64,000 nt of DNA, from the NCBI RefSeq assembly GCF_035621135.1, contig NZ_CP141728.1, positions 2,480,001-2,544,000 on the forward strand, written 5' to 3'. Shown here piece by piece: positions 17,744 to 26,501 of the stretch; position 1 is the stretch's first letter; each line of letters starts with the position of its first letter. Made by a program: the position numbers and the translations under genes. A model generated the notes under the pieces. That model did no database searches and was not told where the DNA came from. It saw only the letters and a list, made by a program, of their open reading frames with translations. The stretch comes from Sinanaerobacter sp. ZZT-01 (lineage in GTDB: Bacteria; Bacillota; Clostridia; Peptostreptococcales; Anaerovoracaceae).

Positions 17744-17804
17744 TAAGAAAATAAATATTATATTGTTTAATGTTTTTCTACAATACGGGCAGGTGAGATA
17801 CTAA

Positions 17805-18326
17805 TTGAGTAAAAAGATTGTATTTGAAAATAAGAAACAGGTTGATACCCTGAGAGAAAAAATAGTGAGCACAACAAATGCCAAGTTAAAAATGTTATGG
17901 CAGAGCGGTGAGGGTATAGATTTTCTAAGGAACGTTAAATTTGAGCCATGTGGGTATGACCCATTATTTGAGCATGACACAAACTTTATAGAGCAAACCA
18001 ATCAGACTTTTACTTATCTTGTCTGTCTTGTAGCCGTAGATATTCTTTTGTCAAAGTATCCATCACATAAGTTTACGGTGAGTTTTGGAACAGAATCCGG
18101 GTATGATGTGGTATCGGAGGATAGCAGTATTATCTGCGAATGTTTTGCAGTAACAGCACCGGACAGTAATGGTAAACTTGAAAAGGATACGAGGAAAGTA
18201 TTTGAGAATACCGATGCCGATAATAAGTATGTGATTTTTTACTCTTCAAATCCAAAGCCAATTCACATTGAGAACATCAGAAAAAAGTATAGTGATGTTG
18301 AAATTATAGCATTACAAAAGATATAA
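17805..18326 (+). CDS. Hypothetical island protein with possible nuclease-like core
   Basis: 173 aa, TTG start with AGGTGAG 8 nt upstream. The middle holds KFTVSFGTESGYDVVSEDSS followed by IICECFAVT. A G-x-E-x-G-Y-D turn and then an E-C-x-A strand is reminiscent of the D...E-x-K core of restriction-type nucleases, but the Lys is absent, so this is only a suggestion. The end (YVIFYSSNPKP ... YSDVEIIALQK) resembles the strand-helix-strand end of that fold. Last complete gene of the island before the comM junction. Confidence 0.5.
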   Translation: MSKKIVFENKKQVDTLREKIVSTTNAKLKMLWQSGEGIDFLRNVKFEPCGYDPLFEHDTNFIEQTNQTFTYLVCLVAVDILLSKYPSHKFTVSFGTESGYDVVSEDSSIICECFAVTAPDSNGKLEKDTRKVFENTDADNKYVIFYSSNPKPIHIENIRKKYSDVEIIALQKI

Positions 18327-18456
18327 ATAGGGGCGATTAATTGGAGTATGTTGCAATGGGTGAATAAAATCGAGAATGGAAGAGTTTCAAAGGTCTAAAA
18401 TGTTTGAGGACTTGTCAAAAGACTTTAACCTTTAAACTCATAGGATATTTTATTGC

Positions 18457-18485
18457 TTCAAATTTCTATATGTTTGTGCTATAGT
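18457..18485 (+). promoter_or_regulatory. Promoter at the island end, reading outward
   Basis: TTCAAA, 17-bp spacer, TATAGT, followed 50 nt later by AAGGGGGTG and a short reading frame at 18,542. In the integrated form it reads toward the comM remnant and dprA. In a circular form it would read across the joint into the left end of the island. Confidence 0.5.
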
Positions 18486-18541
18486 ATGGTTGGCGAAAAA
18501 ATTTTCTAATTTCAGATTTTTACTATAAGGGGGTGTCTATA

Positions 18542-18574
18542 ATGGCACTCTTCTTACGTATAAGCAAACACTAA
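18542..18574 (+). CDS. 10-codon leader or truncated recombinase start
   Basis: ATG with AAGGGGGTG 6 nt upstream encodes MALFLRISKH, then TAA. The pattern A-L-[FY]-L-R-[IV]-S-K is how many large serine recombinases begin. Either this is the cut-off 5' end of such a gene or a leader peptide. Too short to prove. Confidence 0.25.
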   Translation: MALFLRISKH

Positions 18575-18620
18575 AAACCGTATAAATACAAAGCAAAACA
18601 GAACCATGAGGTTGCTACCT

Positions 18621-19511
18621 AACATACTCATGATTGGACCGCCTGGAGTAGGTAAAACAATGCTTGCAAAGAGAATTCCGAGCATTTTACCTCCCCTGAA
18701 TAAGGAGGAACGGTTGGAAGTGATGAAAATTCATAGCGTAGCGGGTATTTTGCCAGAGGACTGCATTTTAAAGGAGAGGCCTTTTCGTGCACCGCACCAT
18801 ACGATAACACCGGCTGCTTTAATTGGAGGCGGAAAAAGACCGAAGCCAGGAGAAATATCCCTTGCACACCGGGGGGTTCTTTTTTTAGATGAGTTTCCTG
18901 AATTCCATAGAAATGTTTTGGACTTGCTTAGACAACCGTTGGAAGATGAAGAAGTGCGTATTTCAAGAGTTGATGGCAATTTTACATTTCCCTCACAATT
19001 TATGCTGATAGCTGCTATGAACCCATGTCCGTGTGGGTATTTTGGGAGTGAAACACATAAATGCCGTTGCACGCCACAACAAATTCAATCGTATTTGTCA
19101 CGAGTTTCGGGACCGCTTTTGGACCGTATGGACATGCAAATTGAATTGCTTCCTGTAAAAAAGGAAATTTATTTATCTGAAACGCCTGTATCAGAAAGCT
19201 CTGATAATATGAAAAAAGAAGTTTTAAGAGTACGAAAAATTCAGGCGGAGCGGTATCAAGATGAATCAATTTATTATAATTCTCAATTATCTTCCGATTT
19301 AATACGAAAATATTGCCATCTAAATTCAGATTCAAGAAAAATTTTGAATCGTGCATTAGCGAGATGGAATCTGAGTGGAAGAAGTTATTATAAAATAATT
19401 AAGGTGGCTCAAACAATTAGCGATTTTGATGAATCGCAGGAAATTGAAGGAATACATATCGCAGAGGCAATTCGTTATCATTGTATAGAAAAGTATTATG
19501 GTAAAGAATGA
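18621..19511 (+). pseudogene. comM: comM/YifB (Mg-chelatase-like AAA+ ATPase), 5' part lost to the island
   Basis: The remaining 297 residues cover the AAA+ core from Walker A (LMIGPPGVGKTMLAKRIP) through GVLFLDEFPEF (Walker B), MNPCPCGYFG (zinc-type Cys motif) and the C-terminal chelatase-like domain (LSGRSYYKIIKVAQTIADF-like end). Intact ComM is about 500 aa, so roughly 200 N-terminal residues, the Lon-protease-like domain, are missing. The break lies immediately before the P-loop. The in-frame ATG at 18,606 has no ribosome binding site. ComM is a helicase that aids integration of DNA during natural transformation, so its loss could lower competence. It abuts dprA, the normal neighbour. Confidence 0.85.
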
Positions 19512-19528
19512 AAATGAGGTGTTCAATA

Positions 19529-20581
19529 TTGGAACAATCTAATTTATTTATGGCTACAGTTTATGAAATATGGTTGGATCGCCTAAAAGGTATTCGACCT
19601 CTCGATAAGTTAAAATTAATAGAGAAATATAAAGACTGTACGTCTCTTTATGCATGTGCGGACAAAATTAAGCTTAATACAAATTTACAAGAGGCAGAGG
19701 CACAGATCGATTATATGAAGAAAAATAAAATCGGGTGTGTTTGTTATTCAGATAAAAATTACCCTCTTTTTCTTCGGGAGATGAATAATCCGCCGTGGAT
19801 GCTATATTATAAAGGTAAAGCGAGTCTGTGGCATACACCATGCATTGCGATTGTAGGAGCAAGAAATGCATCTCAGTATGGAAAAATCGTATCCTTTCAG
19901 CTAGCAGAAAGAATGGCAAAGTGTAATGTAACGGTTGTAAGTGGATTAGCATATGGCGTTGATTCAGCAGCGCATCAGGGAGCATTAAAAAATGGAGGAA
20001 ATACTATTGCAGTATTTGGATGTGGAGTTGATATCTGTTACCCTACATCTAACCGTGCTCTGATGAAAGAAATTGAAGAAAAAGGTTTGATTGTTTCTGA
20101 ATTTCTTCCGGGAACGCCGCCAAGACCGTATCGTTTTCCTATGCGCAACCGCATTATCAGCGGATTATCTCAGGCAGTCGTTGTGACAGAGGCTGGCTTG
20201 TCAAGCGGTTCTTTGATTACAGCAGATTTTGCAGCAGAACAGGGAAGGGAAATTTTTTCAGTGCCGGGAAATATTACACAAATTAATAGTATTGGAACAA
20301 ATAAATTAATTCAAGACGGGGCAATTCCTGTTGTCACAGTTATGGATATTGAAAAAAATTTAGGATTTACAGAAAAGCATGAAGAGAAAGTATGTGCTAA
20401 ATCCATTGGAATTGAAGAGAAACAGCTTTATGATATCATTTTGTTAGAAGGAGAGACCACGATTGATTTCTTATGTAAGAAATTAAAAAAAACACCATCA
20501 TATATCAATGGAATGGTGACTATTTTAGAGATAAAAGGTGTAATTGAAAGCAGTTTTGGAAAAATTTTTATTGCAAAGTAA
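19529..20581 (+). CDS. dprA: DNA processing protein DprA (Smf)
   Basis: About 350 aa. TTG 19529 is preferred because GAGGTG lies 7 nt upstream; an in-frame ATG at 19508 overlaps comM and has no binding site. The Rossmann-like DprA core shows IAIVGARNASQYG, VVSGLAYGVDSAAHQGAL, FGCGVDICYP, SEFLPGTPPRPYRFPMRNR and FSVPGNI. A short winged-helix end follows. DprA binds incoming single-stranded DNA and loads RecA. The gene sits between comM and topA as in Bacillus. Confidence 0.95.
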   Translation: MEQSNLFMATVYEIWLDRLKGIRPLDKLKLIEKYKDCTSLYACADKIKLNTNLQEAEAQIDYMKKNKIGCVCYSDKNYPLFLREMNNPPWMLYYKGKASLWHTPCIAIVGARNASQYGKIVSFQLAERMAKCNVTVVSGLAYGVDSAAHQGALKNGGNTIAVFGCGVDICYPTSNRALMKEIEEKGLIVSEFLPGTPPRPYRFPMRNRIISGLSQAVVVTEAGLSSGSLITADFAAEQGREIFSVPGNITQINSIGTNKLIQDGAIPVVTVMDIEKNLGFTEKHEEKVCAKSIGIEEKQLYDIILLEGETTIDFLCKKLKKTPSYINGMVTILEIKGVIESSFGKIFIAK

Positions 20582-20685
20582 TGAAATTCGAAATATAATC
20601 AGTTTTTGTAACGAACAATCATTTTATATTATTATAATGTAGGAAAAATATTCTGCATGAGGAAGACTAGATTGGGAGGAAACGA

Positions 20686-22752
20686 ATGAGCAAATCCTTA
20701 GTCATTGTAGAGTCACCGTCAAAGGCGAAGACGATCGGTAAATTTCTAGGAAGCAAATATAAGGTTATCGCATCTGTAGGGCATGTTCGAGATTTACCAA
20801 AAAGTAAATTGGGAATAAATATAGAAAATGGGTTTGAGCCGGAATATATTTCGATTCGGGGAAAAGGTGATGTCATTAAGGCATTAAAAAAGGAAGCTAA
20901 AGGAGTTGATAAAGTATATTTAGCAACTGACCCTGACCGCGAAGGTGAAGCAATTTCCTGGCATATTGCATATTTACTGGGTATTGATATTGAGAAACCA
21001 TGCCGAATTGTATTTAATGAAATTACAAAAGGTGCAATACGGAACGCAGTAAAAAATCCAAGGCCGATAGATAAGAGACTTGTAGATGCACAACAGGCCA
21101 GACGTGTACTTGATCGCCTGGTTGGTTACAAGATCAGCCCTCTATTGTGGCGTAAGGTGCGTAGAGGATTAAGTGCAGGTCGTGTTCAATCGGCAGCATT
21201 GAAGATAATTTGCGATCGGGAAAAATCAATATTAGATTTTATCCCGAAAGAATATTGGATTATCAGTGCATTGCTGGGAAAATCAAAAAAAAGCACGAGT
21301 AAAAAACAATTTGTTGCAAAATTAATTGAACAAGATGGAAAAAAGATTACAGTAGAAAATGAGCAGCAAGCAAAGCAGATTCTATCAGAAATTGATAAGA
21401 GTCAGTTTATAGTAGATAAAATAGAGCGTAAAGAACGTATGAAACGTCCTATGCCTCCTTTTACAACAAGTAGCTTGCAGCAGGAAGCATCTACGAAATT
21501 AGGGTTTTACACAAAAAAAACAATGCTGATAGCGCAACAGCTCTATGAAGGTGTGGAATTAAAGGGGCAGGGAACGGTTGGTCTGGTTACTTACATCAGA
21601 ACTGATTCTGTGCGTATTTCAAATGAAGCACAAGAGGCAGTCACTGCATTTATTACTGAAACGTATTCTAAGGAATACTTGGGCAATCATGTTTATTCAA
21701 ATAAAAAGAAAGATGTTCAAGATGCGCACGAAGCCATTCGTCCAAGCAATGTAGAGTTAACACCGGACAGTATTAAAGATTCTTTATCAAAGGATCAATA
21801 TAACCTTTATAAATTAATTTGGTCTCGCTTTGTAGCCAGCCGTATGAAGGCATCTGTATATGATGGAATCGCTGTAGAGATAAAGAATCATTCTTATACC
21901 TTTAAAGCAAATGGATCAAAGTTAAAATTTGATGGGTATTTAAAGATTTATAACAATAGAAATGAGGAAGATGAAGATAAGATGCTGCCGGATATGCAGG
22001 AAGGAGAGGTTTTAAACCTTGTTGATTTGTTGAGTGACCAGAACTTCACACAGCCTCCTTCTCGTTTTACAGAAGCCGGACTGGTAAAAGATTTAGAAGA
22101 AAAAGACATAGGGCGTCCAAGTACGTATGCTCCGATTATTGCGACATTGATAGAAAGAAAGTATGTCAATCGTGAAAAGAAGGTACTCAAGCCAACAGAA
22201 TTGGGGTTTGTAGTTACTGATTTGATGAAAACATATTTTAAAGAAATTGTAGATGCTGGTTTTACAGCAGGCATGGAGGATCAGCTGGATGACATTGAAG
22301 TGAAAGATATACATTGGAAATCCGTTGTTGAAGGCTTTTATACAACTTTGGCAGAGGAACTTGAAGTTGCAGATGCTGCGATTGAAAAAGTTCAGATGGA
22401 AGATGAGCTAACGGATGAAGTTTGTGAACTTTGTGGAAAGCCAATGGCGATTAAACATGGACGCTTTGGAGAATTTTTAGCTTGCAGCGGGTATCCGGAG
22501 TGTAAAAACACGAAGCCGCGTGTGAAAAAAATTGATGTTGCTTGTCCAAAGTGTGGCAAGGACATCGTAGCAAGAAAAAGTAAGAATGGAAAACTGTTTT
22601 ATGGGTGCAGTGGTTATCCAGAATGTAATCAATTATTTTGGAACAAGCCGATTAACCAAAAATGTCCAAAATGTGGTGCTCTTATGACAGAGAAGAAAAC
22701 AAAAACAACGAAACTTATGTGTTCGAATCCAGAATGCGGGTATAAAGAATAA
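20686..22752 (+). CDS. topA: DNA topoisomerase I
   Basis: 688 aa, ATG with GGGAGG upstream. Toprim domain (VIVESPSKAKTI at the start, ATDPDREGEAISWH near 83), catalytic Tyr in GLVTYIRTDSVRIS (about residue 303), and three C-terminal C4-type zinc ribbons (CELCGKPM ... CSGYPEC, CPKCGKDI ... CSGYPEC, CPKCGALM ... CSNPEC). It relaxes negative supercoils ahead of the replication and transcription machinery. Next gene is 15 nt away. Complete and typical. Confidence 0.98.
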   Translation: MSKSLVIVESPSKAKTIGKFLGSKYKVIASVGHVRDLPKSKLGINIENGFEPEYISIRGKGDVIKALKKEAKGVDKVYLATDPDREGEAISWHIAYLLGIDIEKPCRIVFNEITKGAIRNAVKNPRPIDKRLVDAQQARRVLDRLVGYKISPLLWRKVRRGLSAGRVQSAALKIICDREKSILDFIPKEYWIISALLGKSKKSTSKKQFVAKLIEQDGKKITVENEQQAKQILSEIDKSQFIVDKIERKERMKRPMPPFTTSSLQQEASTKLGFYTKKTMLIAQQLYEGVELKGQGTVGLVTYIRTDSVRISNEAQEAVTAFITETYSKEYLGNHVYSNKKKDVQDAHEAIRPSNVELTPDSIKDSLSKDQYNLYKLIWSRFVASRMKASVYDGIAVEIKNHSYTFKANGSKLKFDGYLKIYNNRNEEDEDKMLPDMQEGEVLNLVDLLSDQNFTQPPSRFTEAGLVKDLEEKDIGRPSTYAPIIATLIERKYVNREKKVLKPTELGFVVTDLMKTYFKEIVDAGFTAGMEDQLDDIEVKDIHWKSVVEGFYTTLAEELEVADAAIEKVQMEDELTDEVCELCGKPMAIKHGRFGEFLACSGYPECKNTKPRVKKIDVACPKCGKDIVARKSKNGKLFYGCSGYPECNQLFWNKPINQKCPKCGALMTEKKTKTTKLMCSNPECGYKE

Positions 22753-22767
22753 AAGAGGAGGTCAATT

Positions 22768-23307
22768 ATGGGAGAATTTCATGCAACAACCATTGTAGCC
22801 GTACGAAGAAACGGGAAAGATATTTGTATTGGTGGCGATGGTCAGGTCACTATGGGCCAAACTGCGATTATGAAGAATAATGCTAAAAAAGTACGTAAGA
22901 TTTATAAAAATACAGTAGTAACCGGATTTGCCGGTTCGGTATCAGATGCGTTTACCTTGACAGAAAAATTTGAAAAAAAATTAGAGGAACATTCCGGAAA
23001 CTTAAAAAGAGCTGCTGTTGCTCTTGCACAGATGTGGAGATCCGATCGTGCAATGAGAAATTTAGAGGCACTCATGCTTGCTGCAGATGAAGAGAGTTTG
23101 CTTTTGATTTCTGGAAACGGAGAAGTAATTGAACCAGATGAAAACTTTGTGGCAATTGGTTCAGGCGGAAATTTTGCATACGCTGCGGCGAATGCTTTAT
23201 ATAATCATACTGACATGACAGCAGAAGAAGTTGTGAGGGAATCCTTACGCATTGCTTCTTCTATTTGTGTTTATACAAATGATCACATTTCCATAGAAAA
23301 GTTATAA
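22768..23307 (+). CDS. hslV: ATP-dependent protease peptidase subunit HslV (ClpQ)
   Basis: 179 aa, ATG with GAGGAGG upstream. The Ntn-hydrolase core begins at TTIVAVRRNGKDICIGGDGQ. In E. coli the catalytic Thr follows the initiator Met directly; here five residues (GEFHA) lie between. A similar extension is known in Bacillus ClpQ (CodW). Neither Ser nor Thr is at position 2 in this protein, so removal of a short propeptide is implied. Forms the proteolytic double ring capped by HslU, whose gene follows after 19 nt. Confidence 0.96.
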   Translation: MGEFHATTIVAVRRNGKDICIGGDGQVTMGQTAIMKNNAKKVRKIYKNTVVTGFAGSVSDAFTLTEKFEKKLEEHSGNLKRAAVALAQMWRSDRAMRNLEALMLAADEESLLLISGNGEVIEPDENFVAIGSGGNFAYAAANALYNHTDMTAEEVVRESLRIASSICVYTNDHISIEKL

Positions 23308-23326
23308 GGTAAAGGAGAGAGTGAAT

Positions 23327-24760
23327 ATGAGTCAATTATACAGCATGACCCCAAAACAGATTGTACAAGAATTGGATAAATATATTATTGGTCAGGATGA
23401 GGCAAAGAAATCAGTTGCCTTAGCTTTGCGTAACCGTTATCGCAGAAGCTTGCTTCCTGATGAAATGCGTGAGGAGATTACGCCGAAAAATATTTTGATG
23501 ATGGGTCCTACAGGTGTAGGTAAGACGGAAATCGCGAGGAGACTATCTAAACTGATGGATGCTCCTTTTGTAAAGGTAGAAGCAACAAAGTTCACAGAAG
23601 TAGGATATGTTGGGCGTGATGTCGATTCTATGGTGAGAGACTTAATGGAAGCATCCATTCGAATCACGAAGCAGAAGCGTCTTCAAGAAAAATATTCGAT
23701 TGCAGATGAAATGGCAGAGGAAAAAATCATTGAAGCCATTATACCAGGCAAGAAAAAATCCCCTTCTGCATCTGGAGGGGTTCGTGGCCCGTTTGATTTT
23801 ATTATGGGAGGATTTCAGCAGCCCCAGAGCAGCCAAAACACTCTTCCGCTTCAAGACAGTAAAGAACAAGAAGTGAGCGATGTAGAACTTGCAAGAGAAC
23901 AAGTGCGTCAGCAGCTCAAGCAGGGACTTTTGGAAGAACAATTCATTGAAATCGAAGTTGCAGAATCTCAAAAAGGTATGAATCAGCTGGATTTGGGTAA
24001 TGAAGGTGCTAGTATTACTATAGGGAATATCTTTGGAGATATGATGCCTAAAAAGAAGAAAAAGAAAAATGTTCGCGTGAAAGATGCGAGAAAAATTTTG
24101 AGAGAACAAGAAGCACAAAATTTAATTGACATGGATCAAGTAACGTCAGAAGCTTTAGAAAATGCGGAGCAAAACGGGATTATTTTTATTGATGAAATTG
24201 ATAAGATTGCCTCTAGTTCCGGATATAAGTCAGGAGCAGACGTTTCAAGAGAAGGAGTCCAGAGAGATATCCTTCCAATTGTTGAAGGCAGTGTCGTTAA
24301 TACAAAGTACGGTCCATTGAAAACAGATCATATCTTGTTTATCGGTGCAGGTGCATTTCACATTGCAAAACCGACCGATTTAATTCCGGAACTGCAAGGG
24401 AGGTTCCCAATTCGTGTAGAATTGGAAAACTTGACCAAAGAAGCCTTCGTGCAAATATTGACAGTGCCGGAGAATGCACTCTTAAAACAGCATAAAATGC
24501 TTTTGGAGACAGAAGGTATAAAAGTAAGCTTTAAGGAGGATGCGGTAGAGGAAATTGCAACCATCGCATACTTAACAAATGAGCAGACGGAAAATATCGG
24601 TGCAAGAAGACTTCACACAATAATGGAAAAATTGTTGGAAGATATATCCTTTAATATTCCAGATATGGAAGAGGAAGAAGTGATTATTGATGCCGCATAT
24701 GTAAAGGAGAAATTTGCCGATAAAATTCATGAAGATGATATTGATCGCTATATTTTATAA
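23327..24760 (+). CDS. hslU: HslU (ClpY) AAA+ unfoldase
   Basis: 477 aa from ATG 23327, which has AAGGAG 9 nt upstream; a GTG at 23321 is too close. Contains PKQIVQELDKYIIGQDEAKK, Walker A MMGPTGVGKTEIARRL, an I-domain insertion with a run of Lys (PKKKKKKNVRVKDARK), Walker B GIIFIDEIDKIA, sensor motifs and the conserved C-terminal DDIDRYIL that docks into HslV. It unfolds substrates and feeds them to HslV. Confidence 0.97.
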   Translation: MSQLYSMTPKQIVQELDKYIIGQDEAKKSVALALRNRYRRSLLPDEMREEITPKNILMMGPTGVGKTEIARRLSKLMDAPFVKVEATKFTEVGYVGRDVDSMVRDLMEASIRITKQKRLQEKYSIADEMAEEKIIEAIIPGKKKSPSASGGVRGPFDFIMGGFQQPQSSQNTLPLQDSKEQEVSDVELAREQVRQQLKQGLLEEQFIEIEVAESQKGMNQLDLGNEGASITIGNIFGDMMPKKKKKKNVRVKDARKILREQEAQNLIDMDQVTSEALENAEQNGIIFIDEIDKIASSSGYKSGADVSREGVQRDILPIVEGSVVNTKYGPLKTDHILFIGAGAFHIAKPTDLIPELQGRFPIRVELENLTKEAFVQILTVPENALLKQHKMLLETEGIKVSFKEDAVEEIATIAYLTNEQTENIGARRLHTIMEKLLEDISFNIPDMEEEEVIIDAAYVKEKFADKIHEDDIDRYIL

Positions 24761-24819
24761 AATATAGTTAAATTTCATGGATATAAAGATAGAATTTTTC
24801 GAATAATATAAAATAACAT

Positions 24820-24848
24820 TTTACTTTATAAAAATTTCCCGTTATAAT
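24820..24848 (+). promoter_or_regulatory. codY promoter
   Basis: TTTACT, 17-bp spacer, TATAAT, ending 79 nt before the codY start. A sequence at 24,793-24,807 (AATTTTTCGAATAAT) matches the CodY box AATTTTCWGAAAATT at about 11 of 15 positions just upstream, so CodY may regulate itself. GATAAG repeats lie in the leader. Confidence 0.65.
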
Positions 24849-24927
24849 GTTTTCAATCCTATAATTTTAATAAGGATAAAGATAAGGATAAGACCCAAGA
24901 AAAAATGAACTAGAATGGAGGATGAAT

Positions 24928-25707
24928 ATGGGAAGAACTTTATTGGAAAAAATAAGAAAATTGAATTGGATGCTGCAAGAAAGTGTAGAAGGTGCCTTTT
25001 CATTTAATGAGCTGTGTGAAATACTAAGCGACCTTTTGGATGGAAATGTATATGTAGCCAGCCGAAAAGGAAAGGTGATTGGTGTACATTATAAAGATCA
25101 TGTTGACAGTGCTATGATTATGGACGCTGCTACAGGGAGTGAAACATTTCCAAACGAATATAATGATGCACTGCTTTCCATCAATGAGACACGATGTAAT
25201 TTAAAAGATGAAAAGGTTTTGGAAATTTTTAAGTATGATTATGATACAGCAGAAAAGCTGCACACAATCATTCCTATCTTTGGAGGAAAGAAAAGACAGG
25301 GTACTCTCATTGTAGCAAGATATGAACCGGAATTTACCGATGAAGATATTATTCTGGGTGAGTATGGAGCAACAGTTGTTGGCTTGGAAATCCAAAGAAG
25401 AAAAGCAATTGAAGCAGAGGAAGAAGAGCGAAAGAGAAGTGTGGTTCGCATGGCGATAGGAACTTTATCTTATTCCGAAGCAGAAGCAGTTCGCCAGATT
25501 TTTAAAGAATTGCAAGGCAATGAAGGATTACTGGTGGCAAGTAAAATTGCGGATCGCTCTGGCATTACACGTTCTGTTATCGTGAATGCTTTGCGCAAAT
25601 TAGAGAGTGCTGGTGTGATAGAATCCAGATCATTGGGAATGAAGGGAACACATATTAAGATTATCAATAGTAAATTTAAAGAAGAGCTCGCTGTTTTGGA
25701 CAATTAA
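24928..25707 (+). CDS. codY: Global transcriptional repressor CodY
   Basis: 259 aa from ATG 24928, spaced 6-7 nt from TGGAGG; ATG 24922 directly follows that site. The N-terminal GAF domain (residues 1 to about 155) binds branched-chain amino acids. The linker and C-terminal winged helix (ASKIADRSGITRSVIVNALRKL, then SLGMKGTHIKI) bind DNA. CodY senses GTP and isoleucine and represses nutrient-scavenging genes in rich conditions. Position after hslVU is the Bacillus arrangement. Confidence 0.98.
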   Translation: MGRTLLEKIRKLNWMLQESVEGAFSFNELCEILSDLLDGNVYVASRKGKVIGVHYKDHVDSAMIMDAATGSETFPNEYNDALLSINETRCNLKDEKVLEIFKYDYDTAEKLHTIIPIFGGKKRQGTLIVARYEPEFTDEDIILGEYGATVVGLEIQRRKAIEAEEEERKRSVVRMAIGTLSYSEAEAVRQIFKELQGNEGLLVASKIADRSGITRSVIVNALRKLESAGVIESRSLGMKGTHIKIINSKFKEELAVLDN

Positions 25708-25728
25708 AATAGAAAATGAGTGACAGAA

Positions 25729-25772
25729 AACCCTCAATCTGCATATTCTGATATGTGATTGGGGGTTTTTTT
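25729..25772 (+). terminator. codY terminator, ending at the yunB start codon
   Basis: AACCCTCAATC pairs with GATTGGGGGTT (one mismatch) across a 17-nt loop and is followed by seven T residues. The next base pair begins the ATG of yunB, so the right arm also contains the only candidate ribosome binding site (GGGGG) for that gene. Confidence 0.8.
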
Positions 25773-26444
25773 ATGAGCAGTCATAAAAGGAAAAAACAAA
25801 ATGGGCGTGGAAATACAAAAGGGTTTCTATGTTTGATTTTATGCTTCCTTTTTCTAATCTACAGCCTTTTTTTCTTAATCAAAGTAGTAAAACCTTCGAT
25901 TACATCTGTATCTGAAATGAGAGTAAAAGCAATCGTAACCCAGACAATCAATGAAGCGATTCGTGAAAAATTTATTGAAGATATTAATGCAGGAAATTTA
26001 ATTGAGACAGAACTTGATAAAGAAGGTAAGATCGCATTGGTGCAAGCAGATACAGTAGCTATGAACCGATTAGCTGCAGATATGACTGTCCGTATTCAGG
26101 AAAAACTAATGGATTTAAAAGATACAAAAGTAAAACTGCCGCTTGGAAGTTTAATGGGAAGCCAAATTCTTTCACAGGTGGGGCCAAAATTGAATTTAAG
26201 AATTCTCCCTATGGCTACGACTGAAGTAAGCTTTAAAACGGAATTTGAGAGCACAGGAATTAATCAAACGCGTCATCGAGTGTATTTAGAAGTAAATAGC
26301 AGTGCAAAAGTTCTGGTTCCGTTTTCCAGTAATAAAATGCAATTGAAAAATACGGTTTTAGTTGCAGAAACCATCATCGTAGGAGATGTACCGCAAAGTT
26401 ACATATTTGTGCCGGAAAAGGGAATATTAGATGTCGTGAAATAG
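25773..26444 (+). CDS. yunB: Sporulation protein YunB family
   Basis: 223 aa from ATG 25773. Basic N-terminus, one membrane segment (FLCLILCFLFLIYSLFFLI), then an extracytoplasmic domain with MRVKAIVTQTINEAIREK, KLPLGSLMGSQILSQVGPKL and a TEFESTGINQTRHRVYLEV repeat-like strand region: the YunB pattern. In B. subtilis YunB is needed for proper spore formation and is made in the mother cell. The start codon directly follows a terminator, so expression probably needs a downstream start or read-through. Its presence suggests a spore-forming lineage. Confidence 0.85.
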   Translation: MSSHKRKKQNGRGNTKGFLCLILCFLFLIYSLFFLIKVVKPSITSVSEMRVKAIVTQTINEAIREKFIEDINAGNLIETELDKEGKIALVQADTVAMNRLAADMTVRIQEKLMDLKDTKVKLPLGSLMGSQILSQVGPKLNLRILPMATTEVSFKTEFESTGINQTRHRVYLEVNSSAKVLVPFSSNKMQLKNTVLVAETIIVGDVPQSYIFVPEKGILDVVK

Positions 26445-26501
26445 TTTTATTTTCATTTCAAGCCTTCTATGGTATACTACATTTGTAATTTGGGAGGGTA
26501 T

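Larger units (their letters stand above)
18327..18620 (+). other. Right end of the genomic island, up to the junction with comM
   Basis: 294 nt without a full-length gene. It holds one good promoter and one 10-codon reading frame, then the boundary: comM homology starts at about 18,621 (NILMIGPPG) and the bases before it (encoding MRLLP) do not fit the family. This is therefore the attachment-site region. The exact crossover cannot be fixed without the left end of the island. Confidence 0.6.

Noticed and set aside
18606-19511. Functional shortened ComM starting at ATG 18,606
   Set aside because: No ribosome binding site, non-family residues before the P-loop, and the whole N-terminal domain missing.
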